From the NCBI RefSeq assembly GCF_003202155.1, contig NZ_QFLI01000011.1, forward strand, positions 62,001-126,000: a DNA stretch of 64,000 nucleotides, given 5' to 3'. Shown piece after piece: positions 9,539 through 19,133 of this stretch. A program made the position numbers and the translations under genes. Position 1 is the first letter of the stretch. The number at the start of each line of letters is the position of its first letter. The DNA comes from Marinifilum breve. GTDB lineage: Bacteria; Bacteroidota; Bacteroidia; Bacteroidales; Marinifilaceae. Under the pieces are notes generated by a model. The model was not told the origin of the DNA, made no database searches, and saw nothing but the letters and a program-made list of their open reading frames with translations.

Positions 9539-10591
9539 ATGAAAAAAACTCTACTCTTAAGCTTAATTTTAATTGCAATTGTTTCAATTAGTAATGCACA
9601 ACGACGTGTAATTCTTCATAACAATGGTAATGCTTCGGTATTCACTACAATTCCTGATGCTATAAATGCAGCAGCTGCTGGTGATACTCTCTACCTTTCT
9701 TCAGGAAACTATATTGGAAATATTCATATCAATAAAGACATAACCATATTTGGTGCGGGTCATCATCCAACAACAACCTCGGCAACTGGTATAACTGAAA
9801 TTTCAGGAACCATTTACCTGCGAGCTGGTGTTACGCTAGGTAAATTATCTGGATTATATTGCGATCATATCGATATGTCTTACTATAATGCCAACGATAT
9901 TACAGGGTACACCATCCAAAGATGCAACACAGGAGGTATTACTTTACCAGGAGGGATCACTTTTACCAATTCGTTTTTAGTAAGTGAATGTGTAATAAGA
10001 GGAACAGTGAATATAAACAACTGTACTACCTACGTTTTTGAAAAGAATATTTTTGGCTCATATATCCAAAATGCAAAATATGGTCTATTCTCCAATAATG
10101 TTCTACTAGAGGGAACAGGATACTTGTGCTACTCTTGCTCCGAATGTACTTTTGAAAATAATATCATACAATACACCGGTACCAATACAGGTTATTTACT
10201 AAGAAGTTCAAACAATGTTACTCTTTATAACAATCTAATCATCTGCGATTACGATTATCAAGCTAATCCAATAGCAGATAACACTTTTACTAGTAACCAA
10301 ACTGTTGCTACCGCTGATGCAACAGGTGTTTTTGTAAATTGGGATGGGACAACTACTGAATACAGTTACGATTTTGATTTTCATTTAAAATCGCCATATG
10401 ATGCAATAAATGGAGAGGATGGAACTCAAATTGGTATTTATGGTACGAAAGACAACCTTGATAATCCAACACCTTATAAGGACAATTGCGCACCAGTAAT
10501 TCCATTAATAGAGGAGAAAACAATCTCCAGAAAAACAAACACCGATGGAGATCTGCCAATTCAATTTAAAGTTTCAGCTCAAAACAGATAA
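9539..10591 (+). CDS. Secreted parallel beta-helix protein
   Basis: 350-residue exported protein of unknown role. The signal peptide is residues 1-20 (ending SISNAQ). The body reads as a right-handed parallel beta-helix: a start typical of such proteins (TIPDAINAAAAGDTLYLSSG, about 36-55), then many short strand-turn repeats rich in Asn and Thr (ENNIIQYTG, SNNVTLYNNLII). It has no sorting domain of its own. The next gene starts 2 bases after its stop, so the two are co-transcribed, and the larger partner has a type IX sorting domain; a role at the cell surface is inferred. Confidence 0.75.
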   Translation: MKKTLLLSLILIAIVSISNAQRRVILHNNGNASVFTTIPDAINAAAAGDTLYLSSGNYIGNIHINKDITIFGAGHHPTTTSATGITEISGTIYLRAGVTLGKLSGLYCDHIDMSYYNANDITGYTIQRCNTGGITLPGGITFTNSFLVSECVIRGTVNINNCTTYVFEKNIFGSYIQNAKYGLFSNNVLLEGTGYLCYSCSECTFENNIIQYTGTNTGYLLRSSNNVTLYNNLIICDYDYQANPIADNTFTSNQTVATADATGVFVNWDGTTTEYSYDFDFHLKSPYDAINGEDGTQIGIYGTKDNLDNPTPYKDNCAPVIPLIEEKTISRKTNTDGDLPIQFKVSAQNR

Positions 10592-10593
10592 TA

Positions 10594-13500
10594 ATGAAAA
10601 AAGTAATTCTCATATTATTGCTTTTTTCTTCCATACTCCCAATATTCTCTCAAAATATTACCAAATATGAATATTGGATCGATGACCAATTTGATACCAG
10701 GATTTCAGTAGACGAACCGGCATCAGCAACAGTTGAAATCAGCAGTAACATTAACACTGATAACCTGTCAGAAGGATTTCACTCTATCCATTTTAGGTTT
10801 AGAGATGATCTGAACAGGTGGTCGGTTCCTATTACGGAATTTTTTAGAATATACCCTCAAGGAACCGAGGCGCTTGTGCGTAAGATACACAGTTTTGAAT
10901 ATTGGATTGACGACGATTTTTCCAATAGGCAAACATCTGCAATACCCATAAGTGAGGTTGCAAACATCAATCAGGTAATTGATACAAAAAGCTTATCAAA
11001 TGGTTTTCACTCCATTCATTTTAGATATAAAGATGATAGCAAACAGTGGAGTATTCCTGTAACTACTTTTTTTAGAAAGTACAATGCTGGAAGCGAAGCT
11101 TTGGTGAGAAAAGTGAATCAATTTGAATGTTGGGTTGATGATGACTTTGACAATAGAATTTCATCTTCAATTCCTGCAAATACAAGTGTGAACATCGATC
11201 AGGTAATCGATACAAAAAGTCTCTCGAACGGTTTTCATTCTATCCATTTTCGTTTTAAAGATGATACCAATCAATGGAGTACACCTGTAACTTCATTTTT
11301 CCGTAAATACAATGCTGGAAGTGAAGCATTGGTAAGAAAAATTAATAAGTTCGAATATTGGATTGATGATGATTTCGATAACAGAATTAGTTCAGAACTT
11401 CCATTGGCAGAAACTGCTGCAATAAGTCAAGTTCAGAATACAAAAGAGTTATCTAATGGATTTCATTCCATTCACTTCCGATTTAGAGACGATTCGGGGC
11501 TGTGGAGCTCTCCTGTAACATCTATGTTTAGAAAGTATGGAAATGAATCTGAACTAATTGCCAGAAAACTTACTGCTTATCGTTATTGGTTCAATGATGA
11601 TATTAGTACTGTTGAAGAGGTAAATTTAAGTGAAGACATAACTCCTTTAGACTTAAATACTGTTATTAATCTGAACCATATCCCAATAGGTGATAATCAA
11701 TTGATCCATTTTCAATTTAAAGATGATTCCAACTTATGGAGTGTTGTGAGTACAGATACCATTGAAAGATTACCTCATGTTACAAGCAGTTTTACAGCCG
11801 ACAAAACAGAAAGCTGTGGATCTTTAACTGTGCAGTTTACCAATAATTCTACTGATGGTGAAAGCTATTTGTGGGAATTTGGTGATGGCAACACTAGTAC
11901 AGAAGAAAATCCAAATCACACATATGAAACATCCGGTTCCTATACCGTAAAGTTAACCACTACTAACGATACATATTCAAAATCGGATGTTTCTACCATG
12001 ACAGATTTTATTACCATACATACAATTCCAACGGTTGATTTAGGTACTGATGTTCAGATTTGCCAAGGCAGCGAGCACACCTTTAGTATTACCGATAATT
12101 TTGAGCAATACTTTTGGAACGATGCTAGTGGCACCAACGAATTCACTACTGGAGTAGAAGGTAATTATACCCTTCGAGTAGTAGACACAAATGGTTGTGA
12201 AGCCAGTGATATGGCAAACCTGTCGTTCTTTACTGCCCCATCTGTTGATTTGGGTGCCGATGTACAAATCTGCGAAGGAAGTTCACATACATTTAGCGTA
12301 ACCGATGAATTTGCAAAGTATTTCTGGAATGATGTGGAAGGCACTAATGAATTTACTGCATCAACCGAAGGAAACATCACACTTAAAGTGATTGATGCAA
12401 ATGGCTGTGAAGCTACTGATATAGTAAATCTATCATTCTTCATATCCCCTGCAGTAAATTTAGGTGACGATGTACAAATTTGCGAAGGCAATGAGCATAC
12501 ATTTAGCGTGAGTAATGAATTCACTCAATATTTCTGGAACGATGTGGAAGGCACCAATGAATTTACCGCATCAACCGAAGGAAATATCACACTTAAAGTT
12601 ATAGATGCAAATGGTTGTGAAGCTACTGATGTAGCCAACCTTTCATTCCATACGCCTCCAACTGTTGATTTAGGAGCAGATATTCAAATCTGCCAAGGCA
12701 ATGAACACACATTTAGTGTGACTGATGAATTTGCTCAATATTTCTGGAACGATGTGGAAGGTAGCAATGAATTTACAGCATCAACAGAAGGTAATATCAC
12801 ACTAAAAGTGATTGATGCAAATGGATGTGAAGCTACTGATGTGGCCAACCTTTCATTCCATACGTCTCCAATTGTTGATTTGGGTTCTGACGTACAAATC
12901 TGTGAAGGAAATGAGCATACATTTAGCGTAAGTGATCAATTTACCCAATATTTTTGGAATGATATAGAAGGAAGCAATGAATACATTGCAGATACAGAAG
13001 GCAGCTATACACTAAAGGTGATTGATGCAAATGGTTGTGAAGCAAGCGACCAGATTCAACTAAGCATTAACAATTTGCCAGTTGTTAGTTTAGGCGATGA
13101 CCAAACTGCTTGCGATGGTGAAGAGGTTATTCTATCGGTTGAGGACAACCACTCTAAATATTTTTGGAATAACACAGAAGGATCGAGCCAGTTAACGGTA
13201 ACTGTTGCGGGAGATTATCAGTTAAGGGTAGTAGATGATAATGGATGTGAAGCAGAAGACGCAGTTACCGTTACTTTTATTGATGTTCCTGATATTAATT
13301 TAGGCGATGATGTTGATGTTTGTGAAGATGATTCTTTCAGTTTCACAGTGTCTGATCAATATGCCCAGTATTTCTGGAATGATGTAGAAGGAACTAACAC
13401 TCTTGATGTAACTACTACTGGAGTTTACACTCTAAAAGTTGTTGCTGAAAATGGATGTTCGTCAATTGATGAAGCAACAGTTACTTTCCAGGAATTACCG

Positions 13501-13965
13501 GAAACTCCAGTGGTTACCTATGAGAATGGATTACTTTCATCAACATACGAAGAAGAGTTCCAATGGTATCTGAATGATGAAATTCTTGCGGGAAAAACCT
13601 CTCAAGAATTTACACCAGAACAAGACGGAAATTACACAGTAGAGGTTTGGAATCAATATGGATGTAAATCGGAACGATCTGAAGCTGTTGAAGTAATATT
13701 AGTGGGTATTGAAGATTTAATCAAAGAAAACATCTCGATATATCCAAATCCAACTAAAGGTAAAGTGGTTATTGATTTAAGTAATAATTTCGATTACAGC
13801 ACCAATATTCAATTGAAATTATTCGATGCAAATGGTAAACTAATTATTCAACAAAAATTAAACCCTATAACCACAATTGACTTAAGTTCGTACTCGGCCG
13901 GTCTGTACTTTATTCACTTTATCAACCAAGGCGAAATCGTAAGCTTTAAAATCATTAAGCAATAA
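10594..13965 (+). CDS. Secreted repeat protein with PKD domain and T9SS sorting domain
   Basis: 1123-residue surface or secreted protein. Signal peptide about 1-19. Then five repeats of about 77 residues (about 24-400), each with YEYWIDDDF at the start and GFHSIHFRFRDD near the end. A PKD domain follows (about 405-480, LWEFGDGNTSTEENPNHTY). Seven Ig-like repeats of about 70 residues (about 484-970) share VDLGADVQICEG, YFWNDVEGTNEF and LKVIDANGCEA; each holds a Cys pair. A further Ig-like segment and a type A sorting domain end the protein (ISIYPNPTKGKVVIDL ... SYSAGLYFIHF). Repeats 2-5 of the Ig set are nearly identical at DNA level, which indicates recent duplication or gene conversion. Likely an adhesin or matrix protein exported by type IX secretion. 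Confidence 0.9.
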   Translation: MKKVILILLLFSSILPIFSQNITKYEYWIDDQFDTRISVDEPASATVEISSNINTDNLSEGFHSIHFRFRDDLNRWSVPITEFFRIYPQGTEALVRKIHSFEYWIDDDFSNRQTSAIPISEVANINQVIDTKSLSNGFHSIHFRYKDDSKQWSIPVTTFFRKYNAGSEALVRKVNQFECWVDDDFDNRISSSIPANTSVNIDQVIDTKSLSNGFHSIHFRFKDDTNQWSTPVTSFFRKYNAGSEALVRKINKFEYWIDDDFDNRISSELPLAETAAISQVQNTKELSNGFHSIHFRFRDDSGLWSSPVTSMFRKYGNESELIARKLTAYRYWFNDDISTVEEVNLSEDITPLDLNTVINLNHIPIGDNQLIHFQFKDDSNLWSVVSTDTIERLPHVTSSFTADKTESCGSLTVQFTNNSTDGESYLWEFGDGNTSTEENPNHTYETSGSYTVKLTTTNDTYSKSDVSTMTDFITIHTIPTVDLGTDVQICQGSEHTFSITDNFEQYFWNDASGTNEFTTGVEGNYTLRVVDTNGCEASDMANLSFFTAPSVDLGADVQICEGSSHTFSVTDEFAKYFWNDVEGTNEFTASTEGNITLKVIDANGCEATDIVNLSFFISPAVNLGDDVQICEGNEHTFSVSNEFTQYFWNDVEGTNEFTASTEGNITLKVIDANGCEATDVANLSFHTPPTVDLGADIQICQGNEHTFSVTDEFAQYFWNDVEGSNEFTASTEGNITLKVIDANGCEATDVANLSFHTSPIVDLGSDVQICEGNEHTFSVSDQFTQYFWNDIEGSNEYIADTEGSYTLKVIDANGCEASDQIQLSINNLPVVSLGDDQTACDGEEVILSVEDNHSKYFWNNTEGSSQLTVTVAGDYQLRVVDDNGCEAEDAVTVTFIDVPDINLGDDVDVCEDDSFSFTVSDQYAQYFWNDVEGTNTLDVTTTGVYTLKVVAENGCSSIDEATVTFQELPETPVVTYENGLLSSTYEEEFQWYLNDEILAGKTSQEFTPEQDGNYTVEVWNQYGCKSERSEAVEVILVGIEDLIKENISIYPNPTKGKVVIDLSNNFDYSTNIQLKLFDANGKLIIQQKLNPITTIDLSSYSAGLYFIHFINQGEIVSFKIIKQ

Positions 13966-13991
13966 GAGTAGTAGTACATTTAAGTTAGCTC

Positions 13992-14031
13992 GAAAGGAAT
14001 CTGTCTGTTAGTGATGGGTTCCTTTCTTTTT
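13992..14031 (+). terminator. Rho-independent terminator
   Basis: Stem GAAAGGAA (13992-13999) with TTCCTTTC (14019-14026), then a T-run. It follows the 1123-residue protein gene by 26 bases. Confidence 0.75.
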
Positions 14032-14143
14032 GTCTACACATTGTAAAAGTCATTTGCATCTACAAATTCAATCGAAGATGAGTTTGCCCTTGTAACAAAC
14101 ATCACATATCACACCTCATTTACTTGAATAGGTATAGGGATCG

Positions 14144-14277
14144 TAATTCTTACATTATAATCCTCGTCGAAGACTTCAACTTTTTTCGTCGAAATCTGTA
14201 GTACTCTTCGCCGAAGATTATAATATTTCTCGACGAGAAACATTGCCTGATTCATGCCTATGTGTTGTAAGAATTAG
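14144..14277. repeat. 22-bp-period dyad array in an inverted-repeat frame (array C)
   Basis: Four copies of the dyad core CGNCGA start exactly 22 bases apart: CGTCGA at 14165, CGTCGA at 14187, CGCCGA at 14209, CGACGA at 14231. Each sits in a short odd palindrome (for example TTTCGTCGAAA, CTTCGCCGAAG, TTTCTCGACGAGAAA). The array is framed by an 11-base inverted repeat, TAATTCTTACA (14144-14154) and TGTAAGAATTA (14266-14276). It lies in the 460-base space between two genes read in the same direction. A 22-base period is not codon-based. The motif differs from those of the other arrays but the construction is the same. Confidence 0.8.
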
Positions 14278-14425
14278 TAAATCGACTTCTGCAGGTTAAT
14301 GTTTCAAAAGGTATTTAGCGTGTAAAATCAGTATTAAACTTTTCGGTCGGTACAATTGTTTATAGTCAAGTAGTTTTCAAAATGCAATAATATAAGTACC
14401 TTAAAGTCAATCTTAAGAATCACAT

Positions 14426-16210
14426 ATGAATACCATGCAAAATATCGATGGTCGTTACCTCTACTTCGCCTTTCTGGCGGGAGCCAACAAGTTGATAAAA
14501 AACTTGAATGAGCTGAACCGAATTAATGTATATCCTGTTGCCGATAAGGACACAGGCAGTAATATGGCGTCTACCATGCGATCAGTAATGGATCGCATTT
14601 CTCCCAATGTATCCTACAAATTCATGGTCGATCAGATTGCAGAAGCAGCGCAGGTAGGAGCAAGAGGGAATTCAGGAATCATCATGGCCCAGTTTCTGTA
14701 CGGATTAAGCAGTGAAACATCAGAGAAAAAGAGTATCAGCTTTCTAGAGTTTGTTGAGAGTGTTCAATCTTCAATTCCATACATCTACGAATCGATAGGT
14801 ACACCAGTTGAAGGAACCATGCTCACGGTAATCAAAGACTGGTCTGAATTTCTCTATTCTAAACGGAAACAATTGGAAGAGTTCAAACAAGTTCTGAATG
14901 AATCCATGCAAGTATTAGAAACATCACTTAAAAAAACTACCGATCAGTTGGCAGTTTTAAAAAAGCACAACATTGTTGATGCTGGAGCAAAGGGCTTTGT
15001 GGTATTTATTGAGGGTGTTATGGATTTTGTGAATCATGGAATTATCGATAGAATAAAGTCGCCTAATTTCATTCCTTCCGCTACTGCTACCATTGAGCAT
15101 TTGGAAGATATCAATTATCGATATTGTACAGAAGCCATCCTTAAAAACTCTTCTATTCCCTTAAAAGAAATCAAAGAGATATTAAATAAAAATGGCGATT
15201 CTGTAGTAATTAATGGAGGGAAAAGCTCTTGCAGGGTTCATGTGCATACCAACCATCCATCGGAGCTCTTTCATCAATTGGAAAGCTTTGCCACCATTAA
15301 TTCTCCAAAGGTTGACGATATGTTAAGGCAGAGTGAAATCAGTAAGAATCAAAAATGGAAAATTGGAATTGTAACCGATTCAACCTGCGATCTACCGCAA
15401 GAAATTATCGATTCTTACCAGGTGAATGTAATGCCTTTGCACCTCTCTTTTGGTGATAGCCAATATCTCGATGGAGTAACCCTTAAAGCCAAAGAGTTTT
15501 ATGAGCTTTTAGATAAATCGGATCATTTTCCTAAAACCTCTCAAATTAATGAATATACTTTTGTAAACACCTATTCCCAGATGGCTCAGAACTACGATGC
15601 CATCATCTCCATTCATTTGTCTGAGAAATTCAGTGGCACTTTCCGCAGTGCTCAAAAAGCAGCCGAAAGGGTACAAAAAGAGCTCAATATTCCAATACAT
15701 GTGATCAATTCTCGCAATGTATCTGGTGGATTAGGTCTGGCAGTCCTGCGTATCGCGAAAGCGATTGAACAAGGAGAAAACATTGATACCATTCTTTCCC
15801 AGCTAGATTCGTGGCTAAATAAAACCAAGATATTTGTGAGTGTTAAGAGTTTAACTGCCATGATTAAAGGAGGTCGTGTTCCTCCAGTAGTGGGAAAATT
15901 TGCCATGTTTCTAAGTATTAATCCGATTGTATCACTTAACGAATTGGGAGAATCAAAATTATTTGGACAAGCCATTGGTCAGAAAGCCAATATCAACAAA
16001 GTCATAAAGCATGTTCTGAATCTGAAGAAAGATCAAAAAATCTGGAACTATATCATACTGCACGCCAATAATCATGAGGTTGCTCAAAGCTTTGGCATTC
16101 GTTTGAATGATCTCTTGGGAAAAGCTCCGGTTGAAGTGATCAACATTTCGCCTGTTATTGGCATGAATGCAGGAGAAGGAGCTGTTGCTGTTGCTTTTCA
16201 ATTCGAATAA
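14426..16210 (+). CDS. DAK2-DegV fusion protein, fatty-acid kinase-like
   Basis: 594-residue fusion of a DAK2/FakA-type kinase domain and a DegV/FakB fatty-acid-binding domain. The N-terminal DAK2 part (about 10-205) shows the nucleotide/metal motif NVYPVADKDTGSNM and GARGNSGIIMAQF. The C-terminal DegV part (about 310-594) begins KIGIVTDSTCDLP and has the lipid-pocket motif RNVSGGLGL and the ending PVIGMNAGEGAVAVAF. In Firmicutes these functions sit on separate proteins, FakA and FakB, which phosphorylate exogenous fatty acids; here they are joined, and this function is inferred from the families. A start at 14435 (MQNIDG) is also possible. Confidence 0.88.
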   Translation: MNTMQNIDGRYLYFAFLAGANKLIKNLNELNRINVYPVADKDTGSNMASTMRSVMDRISPNVSYKFMVDQIAEAAQVGARGNSGIIMAQFLYGLSSETSEKKSISFLEFVESVQSSIPYIYESIGTPVEGTMLTVIKDWSEFLYSKRKQLEEFKQVLNESMQVLETSLKKTTDQLAVLKKHNIVDAGAKGFVVFIEGVMDFVNHGIIDRIKSPNFIPSATATIEHLEDINYRYCTEAILKNSSIPLKEIKEILNKNGDSVVINGGKSSCRVHVHTNHPSELFHQLESFATINSPKVDDMLRQSEISKNQKWKIGIVTDSTCDLPQEIIDSYQVNVMPLHLSFGDSQYLDGVTLKAKEFYELLDKSDHFPKTSQINEYTFVNTYSQMAQNYDAIISIHLSEKFSGTFRSAQKAAERVQKELNIPIHVINSRNVSGGLGLAVLRIAKAIEQGENIDTILSQLDSWLNKTKIFVSVKSLTAMIKGGRVPPVVGKFAMFLSINPIVSLNELGESKLFGQAIGQKANINKVIKHVLNLKKDQKIWNYIILHANNHEVAQSFGIRLNDLLGKAPVEVINISPVIGMNAGEGAVAVAFQFE

Positions 16211-16226
16211 CTCTACTCCCTAGCTT

Positions 16227-16302
16227 TCCCACTTAAAGTGGGATTACCAATACAAATTCTAAAACCCAATATTGATAATCTCACTTGAAGTGACAATATC
16301 AA
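16227..16302. repeat. Two short palindromes after the DegV gene
   Basis: TCCCACTTAAAGTGGGA (16227-16243) is an 8-bp stem with a one-base loop. A second dyad at 16272-16302 pairs TTGATA with TATCAA and TCACTT with AAGTGA around one base, with a 3-base internal mismatch. Both share the core CACTTNAAGTG. Neither is followed by a T-run, so they look more like protein-binding dyads or RNA hairpins than terminators. They occupy the 163-base gap before the DUF1295 gene. Confidence 0.6.
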
Positions 16303-16373
16303 AGTCATAGTAATTTGATTGGAACATTTTCAATTTTTTATTGTTTTAAGATTGAACAATTAGATTAGAAATT

Positions 16374-17156
16374 ATGAATTTATATCTCAATGCAAGCATC
16401 CTTATTATCGTTTTGGTAACACTGCTTTGGATGTACAGTGTTTACATTAAAAATGTCAGTATCGTAGATATTTTCTGGGGATTTGGATTTGTTATAATCG
16501 CAACTTACCTGTTTTTTACAGCCGATAGTTTATCGCTGCGCCAAATCATTTTATCTGCCCTGGTTGCCATTTGGGGCTTACGCCTCACCATCCATTTATT
16601 CATTCGAAATGTAGGCAAACCCGAAGATTTCAGATATCAAAAATTCAGGAAAGATTACGGCGCACACCGCTACTGGTGGTTCAGTTATTTCCAGGTTTTC
16701 CTTTTGCAGGGAGTATTAATGTTAATGATTGCCTCTCCTTTGTTTGGTGTATACCTAACAGAAGAAAATACTCCTTTAAATGTTTTTGATTTTGTAGCAA
16801 TAGCACTCTGGATTGTCGGAATCAGTTTCGAAGCAGGTGGTGATTACCAGTTGACCAAATTTAGAAGCCAAAGAAAAAGCAAAGACGAAGTGCTTTCATC
16901 AGGATTTTGGAAGTATACCAGGCATCCAAATTATTTTGGAGATGCGGCTGTTTGGTGGAGCTATGCACTCTTTGCCATTGCCGCTCAACAATATTGGTTT
17001 GTTCTGGGTTCCCTGCTAATGACTTACCTCATCATTAAAATATCGGGTGTTGCCATGTTGGAAAGAACTTTAACTACAGACAAACCTGCTTACAAGGATT
17101 ATGTGGAGAGAACCAATGCCTTTTTTCCATGGTTTCCTAAAAAGCAAGTACAATAA
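16374..17156 (+). CDS. DUF1295 membrane protein (steroid-reductase-like)
   Basis: 260-residue integral membrane protein with about seven helices. It belongs to DUF1295, related to steroid 5-alpha-reductase and isoprenylcysteine methyltransferase folds. The diagnostic C-terminal block SGFWKYTRHPNYFGDAAVWW (about 177-196) is intact, as is YKDYVERTNAFFPWFP near the end. Enzymatic activity has not been assigned to this bacterial group with confidence; NADPH-dependent reduction of a membrane lipid is a guess from the fold. It is followed closely by the peroxiredoxin gene and probably shares its transcript. Confidence 0.88.
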   Translation: MNLYLNASILIIVLVTLLWMYSVYIKNVSIVDIFWGFGFVIIATYLFFTADSLSLRQIILSALVAIWGLRLTIHLFIRNVGKPEDFRYQKFRKDYGAHRYWWFSYFQVFLLQGVLMLMIASPLFGVYLTEENTPLNVFDFVAIALWIVGISFEAGGDYQLTKFRSQRKSKDEVLSSGFWKYTRHPNYFGDAAVWWSYALFAIAAQQYWFVLGSLLMTYLIIKISGVAMLERTLTTDKPAYKDYVERTNAFFPWFPKKQVQ

Positions 17157-17172
17157 ATCAAATGGGTTTATC

Positions 17173-17760
17173 ATGATACAGAAAGCAACACATATCAAAA
17201 TAAAGGATCATTCCAGCCAATTTCTTTGGCCCCTGTTCATAAAGACATTAATTTTAATAATCATACTTATTCTTCCAATATCAGCAATGGCAAACAAATC
17301 AAAAGAATTACAAATCGGTGATCAAATCCCAATCTTTCAACTTCAAAACCAAAATGGAGAACTCATCAACATCCAAGATTTTATCGGAAAACAGAATCTC
17401 GTGATTTATTTCTACCCAAAAGATGATACGCCAGGCTGTACGAAACAGGCTTGTAGTTTTCGTGATCAGTACGAAGACTTCAACCATCTAAATGCAGAAG
17501 TTTTTGGCATAAGCGGGCAATCGGTTAGCAGTCATAAAGAGTTTGCCGAAAAACACCGACTAAATTTCAACTTACTTTGTGATGTAAACAATACGGTACG
17601 CAAGCAATTTGGAGTACCTACCAACTTTTTTGGTCTTTTACCCGGAAGAGTTACCTATGTGGTTGACAGATCGGGGAAAATTGTTCATATCTTTAATTCA
17701 CAATTTAGAGCAGAAGAGCACATTGAACAAGCCAAAAATATCTTAAAACAACTCGAATGA
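17173..17760 (+). CDS. Bcp-type peroxiredoxin with N-terminal export signal
   Basis: Thiol peroxidase of the AhpC/TSA superfamily that reduces hydroperoxides. The peroxidatic Cys89 and candidate resolving Cys94 (DDTPGCTKQACSF) are five residues apart, the same spacing as in E. coli Bcp. The protein is longer than cytoplasmic Bcp because about 40 N-terminal residues contain a hydrophobic segment (LIIILILPISAMA), which suggests export to or anchoring at the periplasm. I chose the ATG at 17173; the longer in-frame start at 17101 lies inside the upstream gene. The stop overlaps the plsY start by 4 bases, so the two are coupled. Confidence 0.88.
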   Translation: MIQKATHIKIKDHSSQFLWPLFIKTLILIIILILPISAMANKSKELQIGDQIPIFQLQNQNGELINIQDFIGKQNLVIYFYPKDDTPGCTKQACSFRDQYEDFNHLNAEVFGISGQSVSSHKEFAEKHRLNFNLLCDVNNTVRKQFGVPTNFFGLLPGRVTYVVDRSGKIVHIFNSQFRAEEHIEQAKNILKQLE

Positions 17761-18359
17761 CATTCTTTTGGGACTATGCACTAATTCTGATAGCTTATAT
17801 GTTGGGATCTTTCCCTGCAGGATATGTCTATACCAAAATCTCAACCGGAAAAGACATTCGCAATTTCGGGAGTGGCAATATCGGTTCTACCAATGTAAAA
17901 AGAATTGCAGGCAGTAAAATTTCCATTTACACCCAAATTACCGATATGGCCAAGGGATTATTGCCTGTCTTATTTGTCCTTCTTATTCAAGAATACCAAC
18001 TCCTCAGCATTTCCCAATTGCTGATTTACTTTGTTGCATTGGCAACAATACTCGGTCACAACTTTAGTTTTGCTCTAAAATTTAAGGGTGGAAAAGGTGT
18101 TAATACCACTTTGGGAGCTTCAGTCTTAATTGCTCCCATATCTGTTTTCATTTCTGTTGCAATTTATTTTATTGTGAAAAAGGGATTTAAGTTTGTTTCC
18201 CTAGGCTCAATGGCAATTGCCATTTGTCTTCCGCTGTCAGCCTACTTCCTGGGGCGCGATCAACATACAATCCTTTATTTATTGGCTTGCTCTCTATTCA
18301 TATTTGTTAGACATACTGCAAACATCAAACGACTTTTTAAAGGAACTGAGCTGAGGTAG
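17757..18359 (+). CDS. plsY: Glycerol-3-phosphate acyltransferase PlsY
   Basis: Inner-membrane enzyme that transfers an acyl group from acyl-phosphate to glycerol-3-phosphate, the first step of phospholipid synthesis. All three PlsY motifs are visible: GSFPAGYV with the first helix, SGNIGSTNVKR (about 40-50), and HNFSFALKFKGGKGVNT (about 101-117). The 200-residue length and about five helices fit the family. It overlaps the peroxiredoxin gene by 4 bases, an unusual pairing for PlsY. Confidence 0.95.
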   Translation: MTFFWDYALILIAYMLGSFPAGYVYTKISTGKDIRNFGSGNIGSTNVKRIAGSKISIYTQITDMAKGLLPVLFVLLIQEYQLLSISQLLIYFVALATILGHNFSFALKFKGGKGVNTTLGASVLIAPISVFISVAIYFIVKKGFKFVSLGSMAIAICLPLSAYFLGRDQHTILYLLACSLFIFVRHTANIKRLFKGTELR

Positions 18360-18635
18360 ATAACATTTAATATTTTGCCTTGCTTCTATGCATAGCTTCT
18401 TTCTCGTTGTGAATAGTTCGCACAAATTATTGGTCATCTAAAAACAAAATATAAAAAAAGGACATTCCAATGTCTTCCTTTATTTATAATAACTACAACA
18501 CAATAAATACCTATATTTCTTTAAGTTAATTCAATATTTTATTCCATAATATTTGTTTGTTTGAAAATTTATTTATTAACTTTAATTACGATTATAGACT
18601 GTAATCGAATTATTTACTTATTTAATTTTCATCCT

Positions 18636-19112
18636 ATGAGTACAGAAAACAAGGTAAAAATTCAATTTACCGATGAGCAAAAGACTGCAATCAATGCAGC
18701 TTTAAAATCATTAAAAGACACCCTCAGTCCATTATTAACCAGTCTTACTCCCGACGAAAAAAAGTCAATGTTAATTTTGGGCGATAGATCTCTAAGTTTT
18801 GTAAACAAAAACCTGATGTTTTCAAAACAGAATCCAGAATTTCTGCCAAGCTATTTAGATCAGAATGAATGGAGTATTGATTTACAAGCTTGGAATGATC
18901 TAGCTCCAATAGGTTCACAAATCAAAGAGTTAGACAGTTTGATTAACGATACAATTGCTTTATGTGGAAATGAGGCTTATCGTCAAGCGCTTACTTACTA
19001 CAACAATGTAAAACAAGCTGCTAAAGACAATGTACCTAGTGCAAAGCCAATTTACGAAGAACTAAAGCAACAGTATCCTAATCACAAAAAGAATAAGGAA
19101 GTTGCTGAATAA
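18636..19112 (+). CDS. Conserved hypothetical protein
   Basis: 158-residue soluble, probably helical protein without a domain I can name. I use the ATG at 18636 (MSTENKVKIQF), because the 25 residues added by the start at 18561 look like untranslated AT-rich leader. Features seen: an acidic helical N-terminus (FTDEQKTAINAALKSL) and a C-terminal segment YRQALTYYNNVKQAAKDNVP followed by a lysine-rich tail. It has no signal peptide or cysteine cluster (one Cys only). It has its own terminator just downstream. Confidence 0.7.
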   Translation: MSTENKVKIQFTDEQKTAINAALKSLKDTLSPLLTSLTPDEKKSMLILGDRSLSFVNKNLMFSKQNPEFLPSYLDQNEWSIDLQAWNDLAPIGSQIKELDSLINDTIALCGNEAYRQALTYYNNVKQAAKDNVPSAKPIYEELKQQYPNHKKNKEVAE

Positions 19113-19133
19113 GTAACTTCTTTTTGTAGAGTG

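Larger units (their letters stand above)
13966..14425. other. Intergenic region upstream of the DegV gene
   Basis: 460 bases holding the terminator at 13992-14031 and array C. The last 150 bases are plain AT-rich sequence in which I could not identify a convincing promoter pair. Confidence 0.6.
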
